64,000 nt of DNA from Xiphophorus maculatus. Its lineage: Eukaryota; Chordata; Actinopteri; Cyprinodontiformes; Poeciliidae. The position numbers were made by a program, and so were the translations under genes. A model generated the notes under the pieces. That model was not told the origin of the DNA and did not search any database. It was given only the letters and a program-made list of their open reading frames with translations. Below, piece after piece: positions 46,217-59,871 of the stretch; position 1 is the stretch's first letter; every line of letters begins with the position of its first letter. Location of the stretch: positions 17,032,501 to 17,096,500 of the forward strand of contig NC_036447.1 of assembly GCF_002775205.1 (NCBI RefSeq). The letters run 5' to 3'.

Positions 46217-46656
46217 TAACTACAACAGGCCGAGTTTTGTTGTGAAATGCGCTCTGACTTGAGCGTTACGCCACACCTGCTATTAAACAAAAGGGAGGGA
46301 CTTTACTTGGAGCCGATTTGTCACGGTTCACCTCCACGTTCCGCGGTTCCGCCTTTTAGCACTCGGTCTGAGACAGTGATCTGAAAATCCTACCAGAACT
46401 GCGTCCACAAAAACTTAAGGTACTGTAAGAGACATTTATTGAGAATTTAAAGCGGAAGTTTAACAGTAGTGCTCGCTTATGAAATTGCGCGACACTGTCT
46501 GTTCACGACAGTGTTAAACCAAAGGAATTAAAGGTCCTAACGACACGTAATATTTGCATGCTTGTTTAAAAGCAGCCGACTGATACAAACTTGATGTGTA
46601 TTATTTTAATTTCCTGACTTTTCTTCGTAAATGAATCCGCACCGGTTGTCTCTTAC

Positions 46657-46696
46657 TTTCGTTTTCTTCAGGCGCCGCCTTTAAGTTTCGTTTCTT
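46657..46696 (+). promoter_or_regulatory. ISRE / IRF-like elements upstream of trim25
   Basis: TTTCGTTTTC at 46657-46666 fits the ISRE core TTTCNNTTTC. A second block, TTAAGTTTCGTTTCTT (46681-46696), contains AANNGAAA on the other strand, the IRF core. Both lie within 65 nt of the start codon. Mammalian TRIM25 is interferon-inducible, so regulation by STAT1/2-IRF9 or IRFs is a reasonable inference. Confidence 0.55.
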
Positions 46697-46718
46697 CGTC
46701 ACTGCAGCTGTAGGTTCC

Positions 46719-49700
46719 ATGATGGCCGAAGCCGACGAGTCTGGCTTTTCTCTCATGAGCCTGGAGGACGAGCTGACCTGCAGCATCTGTCTGAGCACCT
46801 TTGACTGCCCGGTCACCATCCCCTGCGGACACAACTTCTGCCAGAACTGCCTGCTCGCCACCTGGAAGGACTCCTACAGCTGCCCGCAGTGTCGGACCCT
46901 GTTCGCCACCAGGCCGGAGCTGAAGAAGAACACGGTCCTCAGCACCGTGGTGGAGACCTTCAGGGTCAGGTCCTTCAAGACCGAAGGTGCTGTTGCAAGC
47001 AAACCCGAGAAGAAGAAGAGGCATGTGATCCGCTGTGACACCTGTATGGAAGCGGAGGCAGCCCAGACCTGTCTCACCTGCATGGCCTCCTTCTGTGAGG
47101 AGCACCTGCGGCCCCACCGGGAGAACCCCATTTTCCGCCTCCACCAGCTGACATCCCCCGTCGGGGACCTGATGGAGCGGATCTGCACCGACCACCACAA
47201 GCTGATGGAGCTCTTCTGCAGCCAACACCAGCGTCCGATCTGCAGCCTCTGCCTGCAGCAGGTCCACAAAGGCTGCCCCTTCACCTCTCCAGAGGAGCAA
47301 AGGAGCAAGAAAGAGGTAGTTCAGTCTAATACAAGTGCATCTTATATATATATTATGATCTGCACAGTCATAACCATTGTCCAGCAGATGGTCATTTAAA
47401 CCAACCACATGGAAGGTTAGGACATAAAGTCACTGTTAAAGAACCTAGTGGTTCGCAGAGTGAACATTCAATTTCCCTTTAGGATCAATAAAGCGTTTTT
47501 GAATTTGAATTGAATTTGTATACGAGCACATTAACAGAAAGCTGAGTGGAAGGAAAAAATTGTTAGATGAAGGTGCACTAGCATCAGATGTAAACAGCCT
47601 TGAGGTGATCGTGAAGCTTAGTTTATTTACAGACATTTCTCTCCTGTAGTAATTTTTATCAGCCTGTAAAAAAAAATGCGCCTGCTTTTATTCATTAAGA
47701 TTCCACTGCAACAGTAGTGTTTAGGTTGCTTAAAAAGTAGCTCTGGTTAAAAATCAGAACTGCATCTGCAAATTAGGAATCAGCCATAAATTGTATTTAT
47801 ATATTTCATACTACATCAAGTGCCTAGATCTAAACATTAATTCAATAATTTATGTTTTAAAAAAAAAATTAAATTTAGAAGTAGCTATGGAAGATTAAAT
47901 GAGCAATTCATTAACATTTGAAGCCATCTTGTTAAATGTTTATTGACATATTTCATGGTTCACCCATGAATTGGCTTAAACTGACTCTGGGCGTAGAGAG
48001 TCAGGTGATTCAGAAGGTGAATCACCTGAGCAGAGACAATACGGTGAAGGAGGAGTTTTTTCTCATAAACCGAGAATACAATAAAGTCTAAGGCGACTTA
48101 TCAGAGCAACATGAGTTTATTATGTCATTAACGACTAATAAAGTAACTATGCAGTGGTAAATTATTAACCACTGAAACTCATCCGGTTGTTGCGCAGTCT
48201 GGAACTGATCATGTGCTGTTGAATTATTGACTTTGTTGACTGTTGAAGTCAGTATTTTATTGCAAACATCTCTGTTTATTTCAGTCACAATGTCAGCTGT
48301 GACACCGTTGAATCTGAACAGGATTGACGAGTCAAATAAATACATGCTGTGCTTCAGCACTTCACCATGAAATGGGGAGATGTTGTATCTACATAAACTG
48401 AATGCATATTTATCCATCCATACATAATGATGCATGATGTGAATGAATGAGTCGTGTTTTCTCTGCTTACAGATGGACCTGAGAGAGAAGTTAGTTTTTC
48501 TGGATGGAAAGCTCTCGAAGAATGAGAGTGTAATTTCTCAGATGAGGGCCATGCAGAACAAGCTACGGGTTTGTATCACTTGAATGATTAAAGCTCAAAC
48601 GAAGAGCTTTAATGCTGTTGATTTCAGTTTGTTTTGTTGTGGGGTTAATTCCTGCTGCTGTGGTCCTCACAAGGAGTCGGCCATCCACAGGAAAAGTGCC
48701 TTGTCGGCTGGGTATCAACAGATGCGGGACATGATGACCAAAGAGGAGAATGACGCCCTGAAGGCAGTAGACAAAGAGGTGGAGACTGGTGAAGTCAAAA
48801 TCAGAGGTCTCATCTCAAAGTTCAGCGAGAACGTCGACAACATTGGCAAAGCTAAAGAGGAAATCCTCTGTCTGCTGGGTCAGTCCCAAACCCTGGCCTT
48901 CCTGCAGGTGGGATAACGGCAAATGAAAAATGAACAATGTGGCTCATTAAGTTTATAGCAGAGTTTGTTTATTTTTTTAAAGTATTGTAAGCTTTGAACA
49001 GCTCATAGAAAACTGTTCAAGTCATAATTTTAAAATGAAAGTGGTCTGACAGAAATGCAAAGGTACCCAGATGAGGCCTTCTACCTAATCTGACCAGGAG
49101 AGTATTAATCGTACAAGCAGCCAACCAAATCATCATAGTTCTTGGGTAGCTGCAGATTCACGTGTCAAAATGGCACAGTCAGAGTCCTAAACATAACTGA
49201 GAATCTTTGGTAAAATTTAAGTATTAAGGTTTACCAATCTGACTCTGATTGAGATATTTTGCAAAGAAAATGGGCAAAACATTTAAATCTTTAATTAAGC
49301 TTTAATTGCAACACGTTTTTGACTTGCGTGGTTGACATAACCATGTTAAGCCATGCATTAACCTGAACAATTAACCTCGACTTTGTGCTGGTCTCATAAA
49401 CAAAATCACAATAAAACACATTGTGCACGGCTGTAATATGGTAAAATGCATACAAATTTAAGGAATAAATTTCCACCGAGCACTGCACACAAACATTCGC
49501 TTTTCTTCTACCCAACCCTCTTCTTTATGCATAGGATGAAAAGAAAGAAGCATAAAATGCAAAATATTTGCTGCATGCACATGATGGCTGGTCATCAAAA
49601 TACACATTTCTGAATGAATACCTCTGTTTTTCTGTCCCTGCAGACTTCATTTAACCTTCCCCCGGCTGTAAGCTATGACCCTTACAGCCCTCGAATCACT

Positions 49701-52058
49701 CTGGATTCCAAGAAGGTCGTGCAAGTCGAGGCCTTTGCTTTGACATTTAAGAACTACCTGACGGAGCTCTTGAAGCAACCCGTGGAGGCCAGAATCCCAA
49801 AACTCATAGCAGGTGACTATGCAAGCACATTTATAAGCTGGTGGCTTCACTCTGTGTAGTCACATGATAAAAGCAAGTGAAGTAAATATCCAATTTTATT
49901 TCAGACATTAATACTGGCACATTTGCAGCGGGTGAGTGGTTTAAATATGTGGAGAGGAAAAAACAGGAAACCAATCAAATCAAATACTCTTAATTGGTGC
50001 AGTGATTTAGCGAGGCGGTGTCTTAGAGGAAATTCATTTAATTATTTAGATGAAAGCATAAAAAGCTAAGTAACTAAACTCATGTTTCAGGTGAAAGAGC
50101 AGCTTCTGCCTCTGGGCATTCACCTACGAGCCTTGGAACTTATCAGGAATTTGGTGTGTTTATTTCTCCAACACTTGTTTTCAATCTGCCAATTTATGTA
50201 TCTGTAATCTATCTCATTCCTAAGAGATGCATGATAAAATTGTATTTGTCATGTTCGTAACTTTCCTCAGAGCCAAACATTCCCCCAGTGACCCCTCGAT
50301 TCCCCAGATCCCACAGTCCAGCTCCTCTGGCCAAACCGGCCCTAAAGAAGAAACCTCAAAGTAAGAAAAATTCAACTTTTTTCCTTTCATCATGCAAACA
50401 AACCATATTCCTAGAGTAATTTAATCAAACACAAACCAAAACCATTTTGTTTGTTAAGGTGAGATTGAAAACCCTGCTTTTTTTCCCCTGCATTTTATCA
50501 GGCAAAACGATACAGTCACACATTTTTACATTAAAACTACAAAGTAATGGCTATTTCTTGAGATTTTGTGATATACCAACACAAGTAGTACGTAATTGTG
50601 AATCTTGCAGAGGTTTTTTGTTATAGTTGAGATGTAGAAAATGATGACTTATTTCTCTCTAGAACCTGCAAAAAACCCTTCTCTGACCACTGAATCCAGT
50701 CCAGGCAATAAGAAACTGGGAAAATCAGTGGAAAACCTGCAGGAGTTTGGCGTGAAAGAAAAACCAAGGGGACGTCCTGTTGCTGCTGAAAGCAAAGAAG
50801 TAACTGGTAGGTACCGGATTTAGATGTTGCAATGTGAATAACTGATAAATAATAAACTGTTTAAAACAAAAACAGACAACTTCATATCGATGTTATTTCA
50901 GGTGTATGCTAACGAATAAGAACATCATCAAACGGTTCATTTATTTCAGTAATCCCATCACTGCCACCCTCCAAAGGAAGTGTAATCCAAAAAAGGACAT
51001 TACTGAGGAAGCTGGCTGCCCCAAGCTTAATAAGAGAAAGTGGAGGGAGAACGTGTGGTTTTCCTTCCACTCAGTTTATTGCATACAGGACAATTGTCAA
51101 GTTACCAGTTTTCTCCATGGCAGTGTAATCGGTAGCATATCTGTATTAAAAATCATCTTATAAGTTGTTATTGTGTAATGTTCCGAGAAACTGGATTTTC
51201 ATTAGCCATTTGCCAGAACCTTCAACAAAACACTTGAAATATATAACCATTAGAAACGGATATCATAATTTCACTTTTTGAATTGATTTACTGACATAAA
51301 TTGACTTTTTGATGAGATTCTAATTTGAGATGCATCTGAACACTTTGAAATAGAACAAAATGCTTGAAATGTGTTTTCCCGTCACAGAGACTACAGACAT
51401 TCCCTCAGAGATAAGCTCTGCTGAGAAACGAAGTGACCTTATGAAATGTAAGGAAACAAATAGCTTTGCCTCTTGTCTTATTAGCAAGTGTTTGTCGTTA
51501 AAATTTAATTTTATTCCGTCTCCACTAGATGGCACTGTGCTCAATTTTGATCAAAGGACGGCCCATAAACGCATCGAGCTAAGCGAGAATTTCACTAAGG
51601 CCACAGTGTCTGACGAGCACACAAACTACTCCGACTGCCCAGAGCGCTTTGCCGTCTGCTCCCAGGTCCTGGCCTCCAAGGGGTTCTCCGCAGGCCGCCA
51701 TTACTGGGAGGTGCGACTGAGCAGCAACAACTTCATCGGCATCGGGCTGGCTTACAGCAGCATCGACCGCAAGGGCCCCACCAGCAGGCTCGGCCGCAAC
51801 AGCAAGTCCTGGTGCGTCGAGTGGTTCAATGTGAAGCTGTCGGCCTGGCATAACAGCACGGAGGCGGTGCTGGTCAATCCGAACCCGAAGCGCGTCGGGG
51901 TGCTGTTGGATTGCGAGGAGGGCAAGGCTACGTTCTATAACGTGGCGGACAGGGCGTATCCCTTCCATTCGTTTAGTTTTCAGTCCGCTGAGGCCATCTA
52001 CCCAGCCTTCTGGATTTTCTCCAGTGGCTCTTACATTACTCTGTGCAAGCTTCAGTAG
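46719..52058 (+). CDS. trim25: E3 ubiquitin/ISG15 ligase TRIM25, first copy, 10 coding exons
   Basis: Exons: 46719-47315, 48473-48568, 48674-48907, 49644-49812, 49905-49931, 50091-50153, 50271-50360, 50663-50806, 51388-51447, 51529-52058; phases close to 669 aa (human TRIM25 about 630). RING zinc ligands are C21, C24, C36, H38, C41, C44, C55, C58. Two B-boxes follow (about 106-145, 155-195), then a coiled coil over the 96-nt and 234-nt exons (200-309), a variable linker with a Lys-rich patch (KPALKKKPQKPAK) placed like the RNA-binding lysine patch of mammals, and PRY/SPRY at about 494-669. RLGRNSKSWCVEWFN and SAWHN are close to mammalian TRIM25. The protein should add K63-linked ubiquitin to RIG-I in the cytosol and ISG15 to targets. 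ATG at 46719 is followed by another at 46722; the paralogue supports the second. The 27-nt exon is a microexon. Confidence 0.9.
47460..47525 (+). repeat. Short retroposon-tail remnant in trim25 intron 1
   Basis: TTAGGATCAATAAAGCG followed by GAATTTGAATTGAATTT resembles the 3' tail of dispersed teleost retroposons. It is too short to classify. Confidence 0.35.
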
Positions 52059-54905
52059 AGTTCGACGTGCAGTTGAAATGTGAGAACTGCATGTGTTTAC
52101 AATGAAGCATGAGAAAGACGCCAGACTAACTGGTGCGTCATTCAACACTGGTTAGTCTGGAATGAGGACGTGGAAATAAAACATTAATCTAAGTAAGGAT
52201 CCTTATTAACCCAACGAAAATCTTCATTTAAACTACAAACCAAAAATTACCAGTATGTTTCTCTGTGATTGGCTAATGCGTATTCTATTTATCTTCATCA
52301 TCACACTTATATTCAACAATTTCCCTCATTATTGTCACTTTCTCTGAGGTGCCAAGACTCCTCTTGGTTTAAAGGTATACCACGCAGCTGGTATTTCTAA
52401 ACTCAAAGTTTCTAGTTTCCATTGAACTGTACTTTGCAACTGTACTTATTTTTGTTTTAATATCACAAGATCCAGAAACAAACATATTTACAAGTTAAGT
52501 GTAAGCTAAGACAAGTGGGGGGTCAGCGATGTAGTGGTCAGTTCGTTTTACTTGAAGTCTTCCCCCAGATGAATTGGCAACATGAAATAAGACAAGGAGT
52601 TCTTACAGAGCAAGACACAGTGACACGTTGAGGTTAAGTTTAGCTATATCTTGCTTAGTATACCTTTAAACACTTCTTTCTTGATTATTTTATTTCCCTC
52701 GTCAGTAAAGACGGTCCATGGTGTTCTCACCCATATGTGGATCTGTCTTTATTTTTGGTTGGACCATTCCTTTATGCCCTGTCATAAGGTGATCCTTACA
52801 AAAGGATTATTAAGGTTATGATTCTGTGCTGACTGACTAAGCAGACAGATGAAAGCCTTAATACATAAATGGATGGGAAGAGCTGAGGGTGGATCATAAT
52901 AAAGCACTTGGCTCTTGGTGGAGAGTGTGGGAGCTTCTGTTTTGGTCATATGGCCGAAAGAGAAACTGGTATTGGTTTTTGGTTTAGAGTAAAAGCTGCT
53001 GAAGCATTTTACTCAATTGTTTGGATTTGGTGATTGGGACTAGCTTCTGTGTTTTGTTCCTAATTATGGGATGTATTTAAAGGAAAACATTTGATTTTAA
53101 AACATCCAATGTAATCAAGGAATAAGTCTTGACTGTCTTTCAATCAGTGTGGATTGGAGGTAGTCACACTTTTTCTTTTTTCTTTCCTAATCTGAAACAG
53201 AGAATATACAGCAGGACAGGAGCTGAGCTCGTGGCAGTGGACCAGATTATTGTCTTTATACTGTTAAAATATGTGTTATGAGCGATAATCTGGGTTCAGT
53301 TTTGGATTTTCAGATTTGTTTACAGAATTCCAGCACGATGTCAGAAAATCACTTGCAATATTCTTGTGAAATACTGCAGTGATTATTTCAGTTGCGACAC
53401 ATCCACAGTGATATGATGACACTTCAGGTTAAGGAGTGCACTGATGGATTCAGAAACTTTACAGACCCTGTTTCTCCGGTGTTGCTCTGTCCTTTTAAGA
53501 CATCTAGCAGCAAATCTTTTTGGACAAACACCTATAAAGTCTTTACTTTTGATTGCTGGGTGTTTGCTTCCTATGAACATGCAGGTCTTTCAGCTTCCAC
53601 TTTGTTCAGGGAGAAGTTGAGAAGCTTAATATTGAGGCTTTGGTATCTGGAAATGGAAAGAAAATAGTTGTATCAAAAATACATCCAACATGTACCTGAT
53701 AAAATACTTACAATTCAATAAAATAATCTTTTACCACAAAAAACAGCAATTTTAGGTTACTAAACCTTGTTTAAATTGTGAAAATGAATCACTTGTCATT
53801 TTAGGTGCAGTGTCTTCATATTAAGCGTGTGTATTAAAACCTGCTTTTATTTGTAAATGAGGCTATAAAGACTAGATGGAAAGTCCCAGCAAAAAAAGTA
53901 TATGACGAGATGAAAATATTACTTGTGCACACTGTGCCAAATCTAAGAAATGAGAGTAAATGGATACATTGACTTTGTCAGGATTACCAAGCCTTGAGTG
54001 CTGACATCATTTCTTTGATTACAGCAGACGTCATATAGAGTCTGTCTTACTAAAGAAATGAAACATCCGTCTCTCATCTGTTCACCCGGAAGACTTTTTG
54101 GCTTCACTGGTGGAGTTTGGATGAGGAAATGATGGGGAGAACGGAGATATTCAGCAACAGTCCAGGTCCAGATTTGAACTTGGTTCTGTTGTGTTTGTAA
54201 GCCTCACAGAGATGAAACAGTTTAGTTTCGTCTAAAAGTTGAAAAAGCGAGCCAATGGGATGCTCTGTTGGCTTATTGTGAGTGAACTGGAAGGAGGGAA
54301 GATTTCCAATTCATGAAGTTATATGTTGCGTGATGCTTAGCTTAAGTCATCTGTTTCTGCAGTGTGTTAATAAAAGCTGTAGCATTTAGATTCTGTTTTT
54401 AACACCATACCTGTTCTAAACCTGTGAACCCTACTGTTATCTACAACAACTTTTAGGGATCCTTCTAGGGTGTAACTTGTTTATTTAAATCACACGTCAG
54501 AGTTGTTTCAATTCCCAGCTAATGTCTTCTTGCTCATTTTCTTCTGCTTTAATGATTTTTTTTTTGTCATGTTTAATCAAAGCTTTCTTTGAGTCATGTT
54601 CTCTGTTGTTTGGACATATTCAGAAAAAAACTGACCTGAAAGCACTTACTACATTTTATTAAGACGATGACCAAATCAACCTTTTCTTCTACTTTTTCGA
54701 GCCTAAAAATCATTCTAAATAAGATCTTTTAATGAAATAAACAACATGATGATCTGTAAGAATGTATTGTATTTTTCTCATCTGCTGAAGGCCCGGCGCC
54801 TTTCATGATGGCTGCAGCCTCAGGCTCCTGTCTTGTGTGCCTGTTTGACTTTCTTCAGATAGCTGTATTGAAATGCAATGTAATTTTTCTTTTGGATTAA
54901 TAAAG
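52059..54905 (+). other. trim25: trim25 3' UTR and downstream sequence
   Basis: AATAAA occurs at 52175-52180, 117 nt after the stop, giving a short 3' UTR; later signals near 54368 and 54898 could give longer forms. A stem-loop lies just after the stop: CCAGACTAAC (52121-52130) pairs with GTTAGTCTGG (52151-52160). No other gene is evident in this stretch. Confidence 0.5.
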
Positions 54906-55820
54906 TATAATCGATTGATTGAATAAACTTTGTTCTCGGTCTCTTTCGGTGCTGCTTATGTGCTGGTTGTAGCAAATTGTTATCAGTCAACTGTGTCCAA
55001 AATCTACAGCAGATGCAAATAAAATTATGTAAAAGAGAAATGTCACTAAACAATAAGCAATTGAACATTCTCTAAGGTGATGTTAGAGGAAAGAACAACT
55101 TAGGTGTCAGTCTTTGTTTTATTCAGGACCGATAACATACCAGGAGTTCATAAATAACTCAGTGTAATAAACTTGTTATTGGTGGCCTCACCTATTATTT
55201 ATGATTCCACCGATGACTATACAATATGATCTGTGCAGAAGTCATCAAGTAAAATCCAGGCTTTTTGTGCAACATATTAATGTTCCTTCCCGTGTTACAA
55301 CACTGTAGAGCTGAAAATTAGATAATCATCAAAATGTTGTTTTATTTCAATAATTGAAATCAGACAGTGGAACGTAAACCGTGCTACATAAAATACAAAA
55401 AGATTGGAAAGACCCAAAAAAAAGCCAGTCTGGTGTCATGTTTGCAAATGCAGCATTAGTATTGAGCCTTCATGTGTGAAATTGATCAATGTGATTTTCA
55501 TGTTCATGATTTTTCAATCTATTTTACTTTTAAATCTAACATTCATTTGTCAAAGTAAATAAAACCCCACAGAACAGTACGTCAATGCAAAATCCAAGGT
55601 TTTGTATCTGTACAAAATATATTCAAACATGCAAAAAATACGTTCTTTTATTTCTCCAAAAAGCTAAAATAACAGAGGCAAATATGATGGGATATTTACA
55701 TATATATGCTTTACCAATGGATGGACTGTACAGGATGTTAAATGACAGCAACATGGCTCCTTGATATCAGCTGTGGGGACAAAGTGTCATCCACACAGAC
55801 GAGGAACAGAGTTCAACTTC

Positions 55821-56181
55821 CATCCATCCATTTTCTAACACCCTTGTCCCTAGTGGGGTCAGGAGGTGCCTATCTCCAGCTAACATTTCGGGGGACAGGC
55901 GGGGTACATCCTGGACAGGTCGCCAGTCTGTCACACAGAGACAGACAGGACGAACAGCCATGCCCACACTCACAGCTAAGGAGAATTTAAGTGTGTTTAG
56001 AGAAATTTACCTGACAGTCATGTTTTTGGATTGTGGGAGGAAGCTGGAGTACCCAGAGAGAACCCACCATGCACAGAGAGAACATGCAAACTCCATGCAG
56101 AAAGACCCCGGGCTGGGAATCGAACCCAGGACCTTCTTGCTGCAAGGCAACAGTGCTACCAGCTACACCACTGTGCAGCCC
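55821..56181 (-). mobile_element. Full-length tRNA-related SINE-like retroposon, antisense
   Basis: Read on the minus strand it begins GGGCTGCACAGTGG, carries GGTTCGATTCCCAGC (canonical Pol III box B, GGTTCGANTCC) and ends in a (TGGA)n tail, seen here as CCATCCATCCA at the left. A 12-bp target duplication flanks it (GAGTTCAACTTC at 55809, GAGGTCAACTTC at 56182, one mismatch). It is the longer relative of the copy at 10715-11049. Confidence 0.85.
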
Positions 56182-56896
56182 GAGGTCAACTTCTATTTGG
56201 AAAAAAAAAAAGAGAATTTTGCATCAACAATAAGAAAAAGAGTAGAGTTCTGGAGAAGATCCAAGGTCAAGGCTAGCTGCCACCTTTCTTTTTCTTTCTT
56301 GAACTAAAACAGGTCTGAACTTCTACTCATAATAAATGTATAAATCCAGTTTAATCAGTTAGACGTTGTTTATGTATTTTCAACAAAAAAAATGCTCACT
56401 AGTATAAGTCAATAACAACTTTTTCCAAATACAGCATTTTAAACCAGAAGGTTTTAGATAAAACCTGATAGAGATACTCACACCTGTTGAATATTATGTG
56501 ATTATTGCAAGAACCTGGCTGATAATAACCACTTAAATCCTTACACTTAGACCCATTGAATAAGAACTTGTCATGAGATTTTGCTACATATTCATTATGT
56601 GACTCCACTATGAGTAACACCAAAATGTATTAAGCCTTGAGTTAGTCCTATTCATTTGAGGTTGCACTTTGTCTCGTGCAAACACCACTAAGGCACTCAA
56701 AAATCAGTAATCATTAAAAAACCATTTAAATTATATTAAACATGAGAGCAGGTTGTTCACTGCAGACATAACTTCTAAAATCATCTAACAGTTTTAATTT
56801 CAATAAATAATTCAACGGGTTGACTTTGTTGATGTTAATGTGGAAAAACGATGTGACATATAATCCCTGCTTTTGAAGGTAGGTTAAGTATATACA

Positions 56897-56931
56897 TGTG
56901 TGTGTGTGTGCGCGCGTGTGTGTGTGTGTGT
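56897..56931 (+). repeat. (GT)n microsatellite with GC core
   Basis: An alternating TG tract is interrupted by CGCGCG, so it is a Z-DNA-prone sequence. It lies 70 nt before the SAM-domain block. Confidence 0.9.
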
Positions 56932-57002
56932 ACTTAAAAGCATGCATTGGCAGGAATTCTTTGGATTGAAAATATTAATATGTAATTTCTAATATATTTC
57001 AG

Positions 57003-59871
57003 CTGAAAACATTGATGAAGAAAGCTTCTTTCTTTTGGATGCTAACTGCCTGACATCCCTGATTCCTCACCTTGGTCCTCGTCTGAAATTTCAACGTCAT
57101 TTTGCAAAATTTCTGGAGGTATGCTTTGAGTCATAGGACAAGACAAAATGGGATATGTGTGTTTTAAATGTGGGATGTCTTTAGGACATAACATAAGGAA
57201 TTTTTTTTCTCACCTAAGAGTAATTCATAACACATATTCAACTTCAAGATATTTCCAGTGTGCTCAAAGTGGATGCAAACGTACATTTAATCCTACACCA
57301 CATGCTGAATTAGAGAGTGGAGTTTCTTCTGTTGGAAGAGCAGCATTTGTAAGTTAAGCTGCACAATCAACCTTTCCTACATAACATATTGACATCCATT
57401 CTTACTAATTAAAATTAAAAATGACACATCTCATCTTTTCTTAAGTTTCTAAGAATATTAAACTGCAGCTAAATAACAGCTATTTTATTTTTCACTATTT
57501 ATCTGTAGAACATCCGTGAGATCCTCAGTGCCTCCCCTGAAGGTAGACCTGTGGTTATCAGTCTTGATGGAAATCAGCATATATCCATTCGTGAAAGACG
57601 GTGCATGGTCAGAAACACTTGTGTCACACCTGATGGATCAATATGGAGAAAAGTGAGTATTTCTTGTAAAAACTGGATCAATTAGGTTGTTTTTGTGACA
57701 TTTTGCTCTTGGTGAGAACATTAACGGCATTGTGCAGTGCTCACCTAAGTAAGATTTCTCCAGTAAGAAGTCTTAAAGTATGTGTTGGGCTAATAAAAAC
57801 TGGATTTTTTCGGAAATTGTTTGTGTTTTAAGGTTTCTGCTCTATGTTTTCATCTTACAATAACTAATTAAAATAAAATATTTTACTTGCCTGTCTTACT
57901 GAATGTAATTTTTTTTGTTTCCAGCCCATCTTCAGACACTAAAGCAATTCTGGCATCTTCGATTGTGGACCAGTTTCCATGTTTAAGAGACAGCCATGGC
58001 ACAGGATATGTAAGTTTTCACACTTCAGAGAGCTAGCACACAAGTACTTCAACAACTTGCACAATGGTTAGCATTAAATATCATTGTAACTATGGTGTTT
58101 GAGCTTTGAGTTGTAGGTTTAATAAAAATTTGGACATTAAAACAGAAAGGCTAACATCTAACTTTTATATTTCTTTTGTTAAAAATGTTCAGGACGCCTG
58201 GTTTACCCGCGGAAGACAACACAGGCCAGCAACTGGCTTTCTGGAGGAGCGTCTCCGTAATGTAAGGAAAAGGCATCAACCAAGGAAGAAGATGCTTTCA
58301 GCCCCAGAAGCTCCACCAAACAGATCAAGTTTGCCTGGTACTAGCACATAGACTTTTTCCAAGCCCTATTGTTTTGAGCAGCAATCTAAGCTCTTATTGC
58401 TGTGAATTACCTCACATTTTTTTTCTTTTAATTCCTGTAATATTTTTTTCCCCACAGAACCAACCATCAGTGCTGAGCGTACCATCCAGATGACAGAATG
58501 GCTAAAAAATAACTTCTGGCCCGCAGACCAGGTTGTCCAATACATGCAGGAAACTGCAGTATATCGCGCAGGATGGATCCGCTCAAGTGGGACAATCCCA
58601 ATGCAGCAGATTTTTGCAGAGTTCCCACGTTTGTTGGACACACCAGGGATGGTGAGGTTATACCTCATATTGAGATCAGTTAAATGTTAAACAGTAAACT
58701 GCAATACCATGTGAAAATGTACAATTACAATCAAACTCAAAATGTCAAACTACCCAGAACATACATTTGTAGCACCCATGAAAGGTTGAATGTAATAGTT
58801 CATTTCACTTTTACATTTGATTTGTATTTTTGTCTTTTCTGATTGTTAGATTTTGCAGGACTTTGCCGTTTTATATCCACAGTCTTGTGGAAAACTGACA
58901 GAGAACTGGAACACCTTGTTCTCATCAAAGGTCATTCGCATGGGGAAGAAGGAGGAGAGCAGTCTTCTGCCTGAGATTGAGTTGCTTCCACAAGGTATTG
59001 AAGCTCAAAAGGAACATTTTCTGAACTAATTCTTTTCTCCTGTGGCTCTTCTTTGATTGTGTAGCATTTTAATCTGAGTTTTTCTTTGACAGACAAACAA
59101 GGTGACGTGGCACTGCAGCTGCTGCCAAAACTCCTCCCTGCTGTTCCCTAGTTGGGCGAAAGGTGGTCAGACCCAGCAACCTTGAAGTCCAGCAAGCCTT
59201 CATTGATGTCCAGCCAGTAAGTCTATCTTCATGTCAGAATGAGTTCTTTGCTGTTTAAATATAGTTGAAACCAGAAGTTTAAAACAAATATGCTTTTTTC
59301 CCCTCACTGTTCTCCCTGTCATTAATCTGGAATTTACCAAGTCCTAATTGACGTGAAATAAGAATTTTAATGTCATATAACACAAGACAGCGTTGACCAA
59401 AAATATGTCTTTTTATATAGTATATGTAAACTTCAAACGCAAGGGTCTTTTGATAATGTATCAAACAAAAATCATATAAGAATTAGTCAAAAAGTATTAG
59501 TGGGGAATGTTCCTCCTTACCTTTAAATGACTAATGGCTTCCTTTCTGCTTTTTCCACACACCAGATTGGGACAAATATGGTGGAATATCTTGGAAGTAC
59601 AGCAACAGAGCATCCACGTGTTCTCATGCTTGGGGACAGGTATTGTTGTTCCCAAGCATTTGTCGTCATAAATGGAACTGCTTTGGAATATCCATCTCTT
59701 TTGGGGGCCGTTGACGGCTGTTTCAAATCATTCTTCGTTTTTGATGTGAGTTATCCGAAGTCGTGTATCCAGATTTGGGATTTTCTCCAAACTGTGATAT
59801 ATGAAATCCCAGGAAACGAGTCACCCCCGATAAAATTAATGAGGGCACAGTTGGAGGCCATGGAAGAATAA
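57003..59871 (+). pseudogene. Broken SAM-domain/zinc-finger gene of the fish SAMD3-like family
   Basis: Exon-like blocks: 57003-57118 (second half of a SAM domain, ESFLLLDANCLTSLIPHLGP), about 57148-57348 (one C2H2 finger, then a half finger without its His pair), 57509-57652, 57925-58009, 58193-58337, 58458-58651, 58850-58994, 59093-59216, 59566-59871. From 57925 on, junctions and phases mostly fit and read as the conserved C-terminal region of SAMD3-like teleost proteins (ATGFLEERLRNVRKR, MILQDFAVLYP, FVFDVSYPKSCIQIWDFLQT). Defects: no first half of the SAM domain upstream; only about 29 nt between SAM and finger blocks, too short for an intron; a phase clash between 57652 and 57925; and one base missing in 59093-59216 (frame meets TAG after LLPAVP). 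AATAAA follows near 60002 and 60104. A degraded gene copy is likeliest; missed exons plus an assembly error is the alternative. Confidence 0.6.

Larger units (their letters stand above)
54906..57002. other. Intergenic region downstream of trim25
   Basis: Apart from the SINE at 55821-56181 and a (GT)n/(GC)n microsatellite at about 56897-56931, I see no gene or RNA. No first half of the SAM domain that begins at 57003 could be found here. Confidence 0.5.

Noticed and set aside
46668-47408. 246-codon minus-strand frame opposite trim25 exon 1
   Set aside because: It is a shadow of the GC-rich RING/B-box exon; the paralogue shows a similar antisense frame for the same reason. It has no family resemblance.
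56030-56180. tRNA gene suggested by the box B motif
   Set aside because: The motif belongs to a SINE-like retroposon with tail and target duplication; there is no foldable tRNA cloverleaf.
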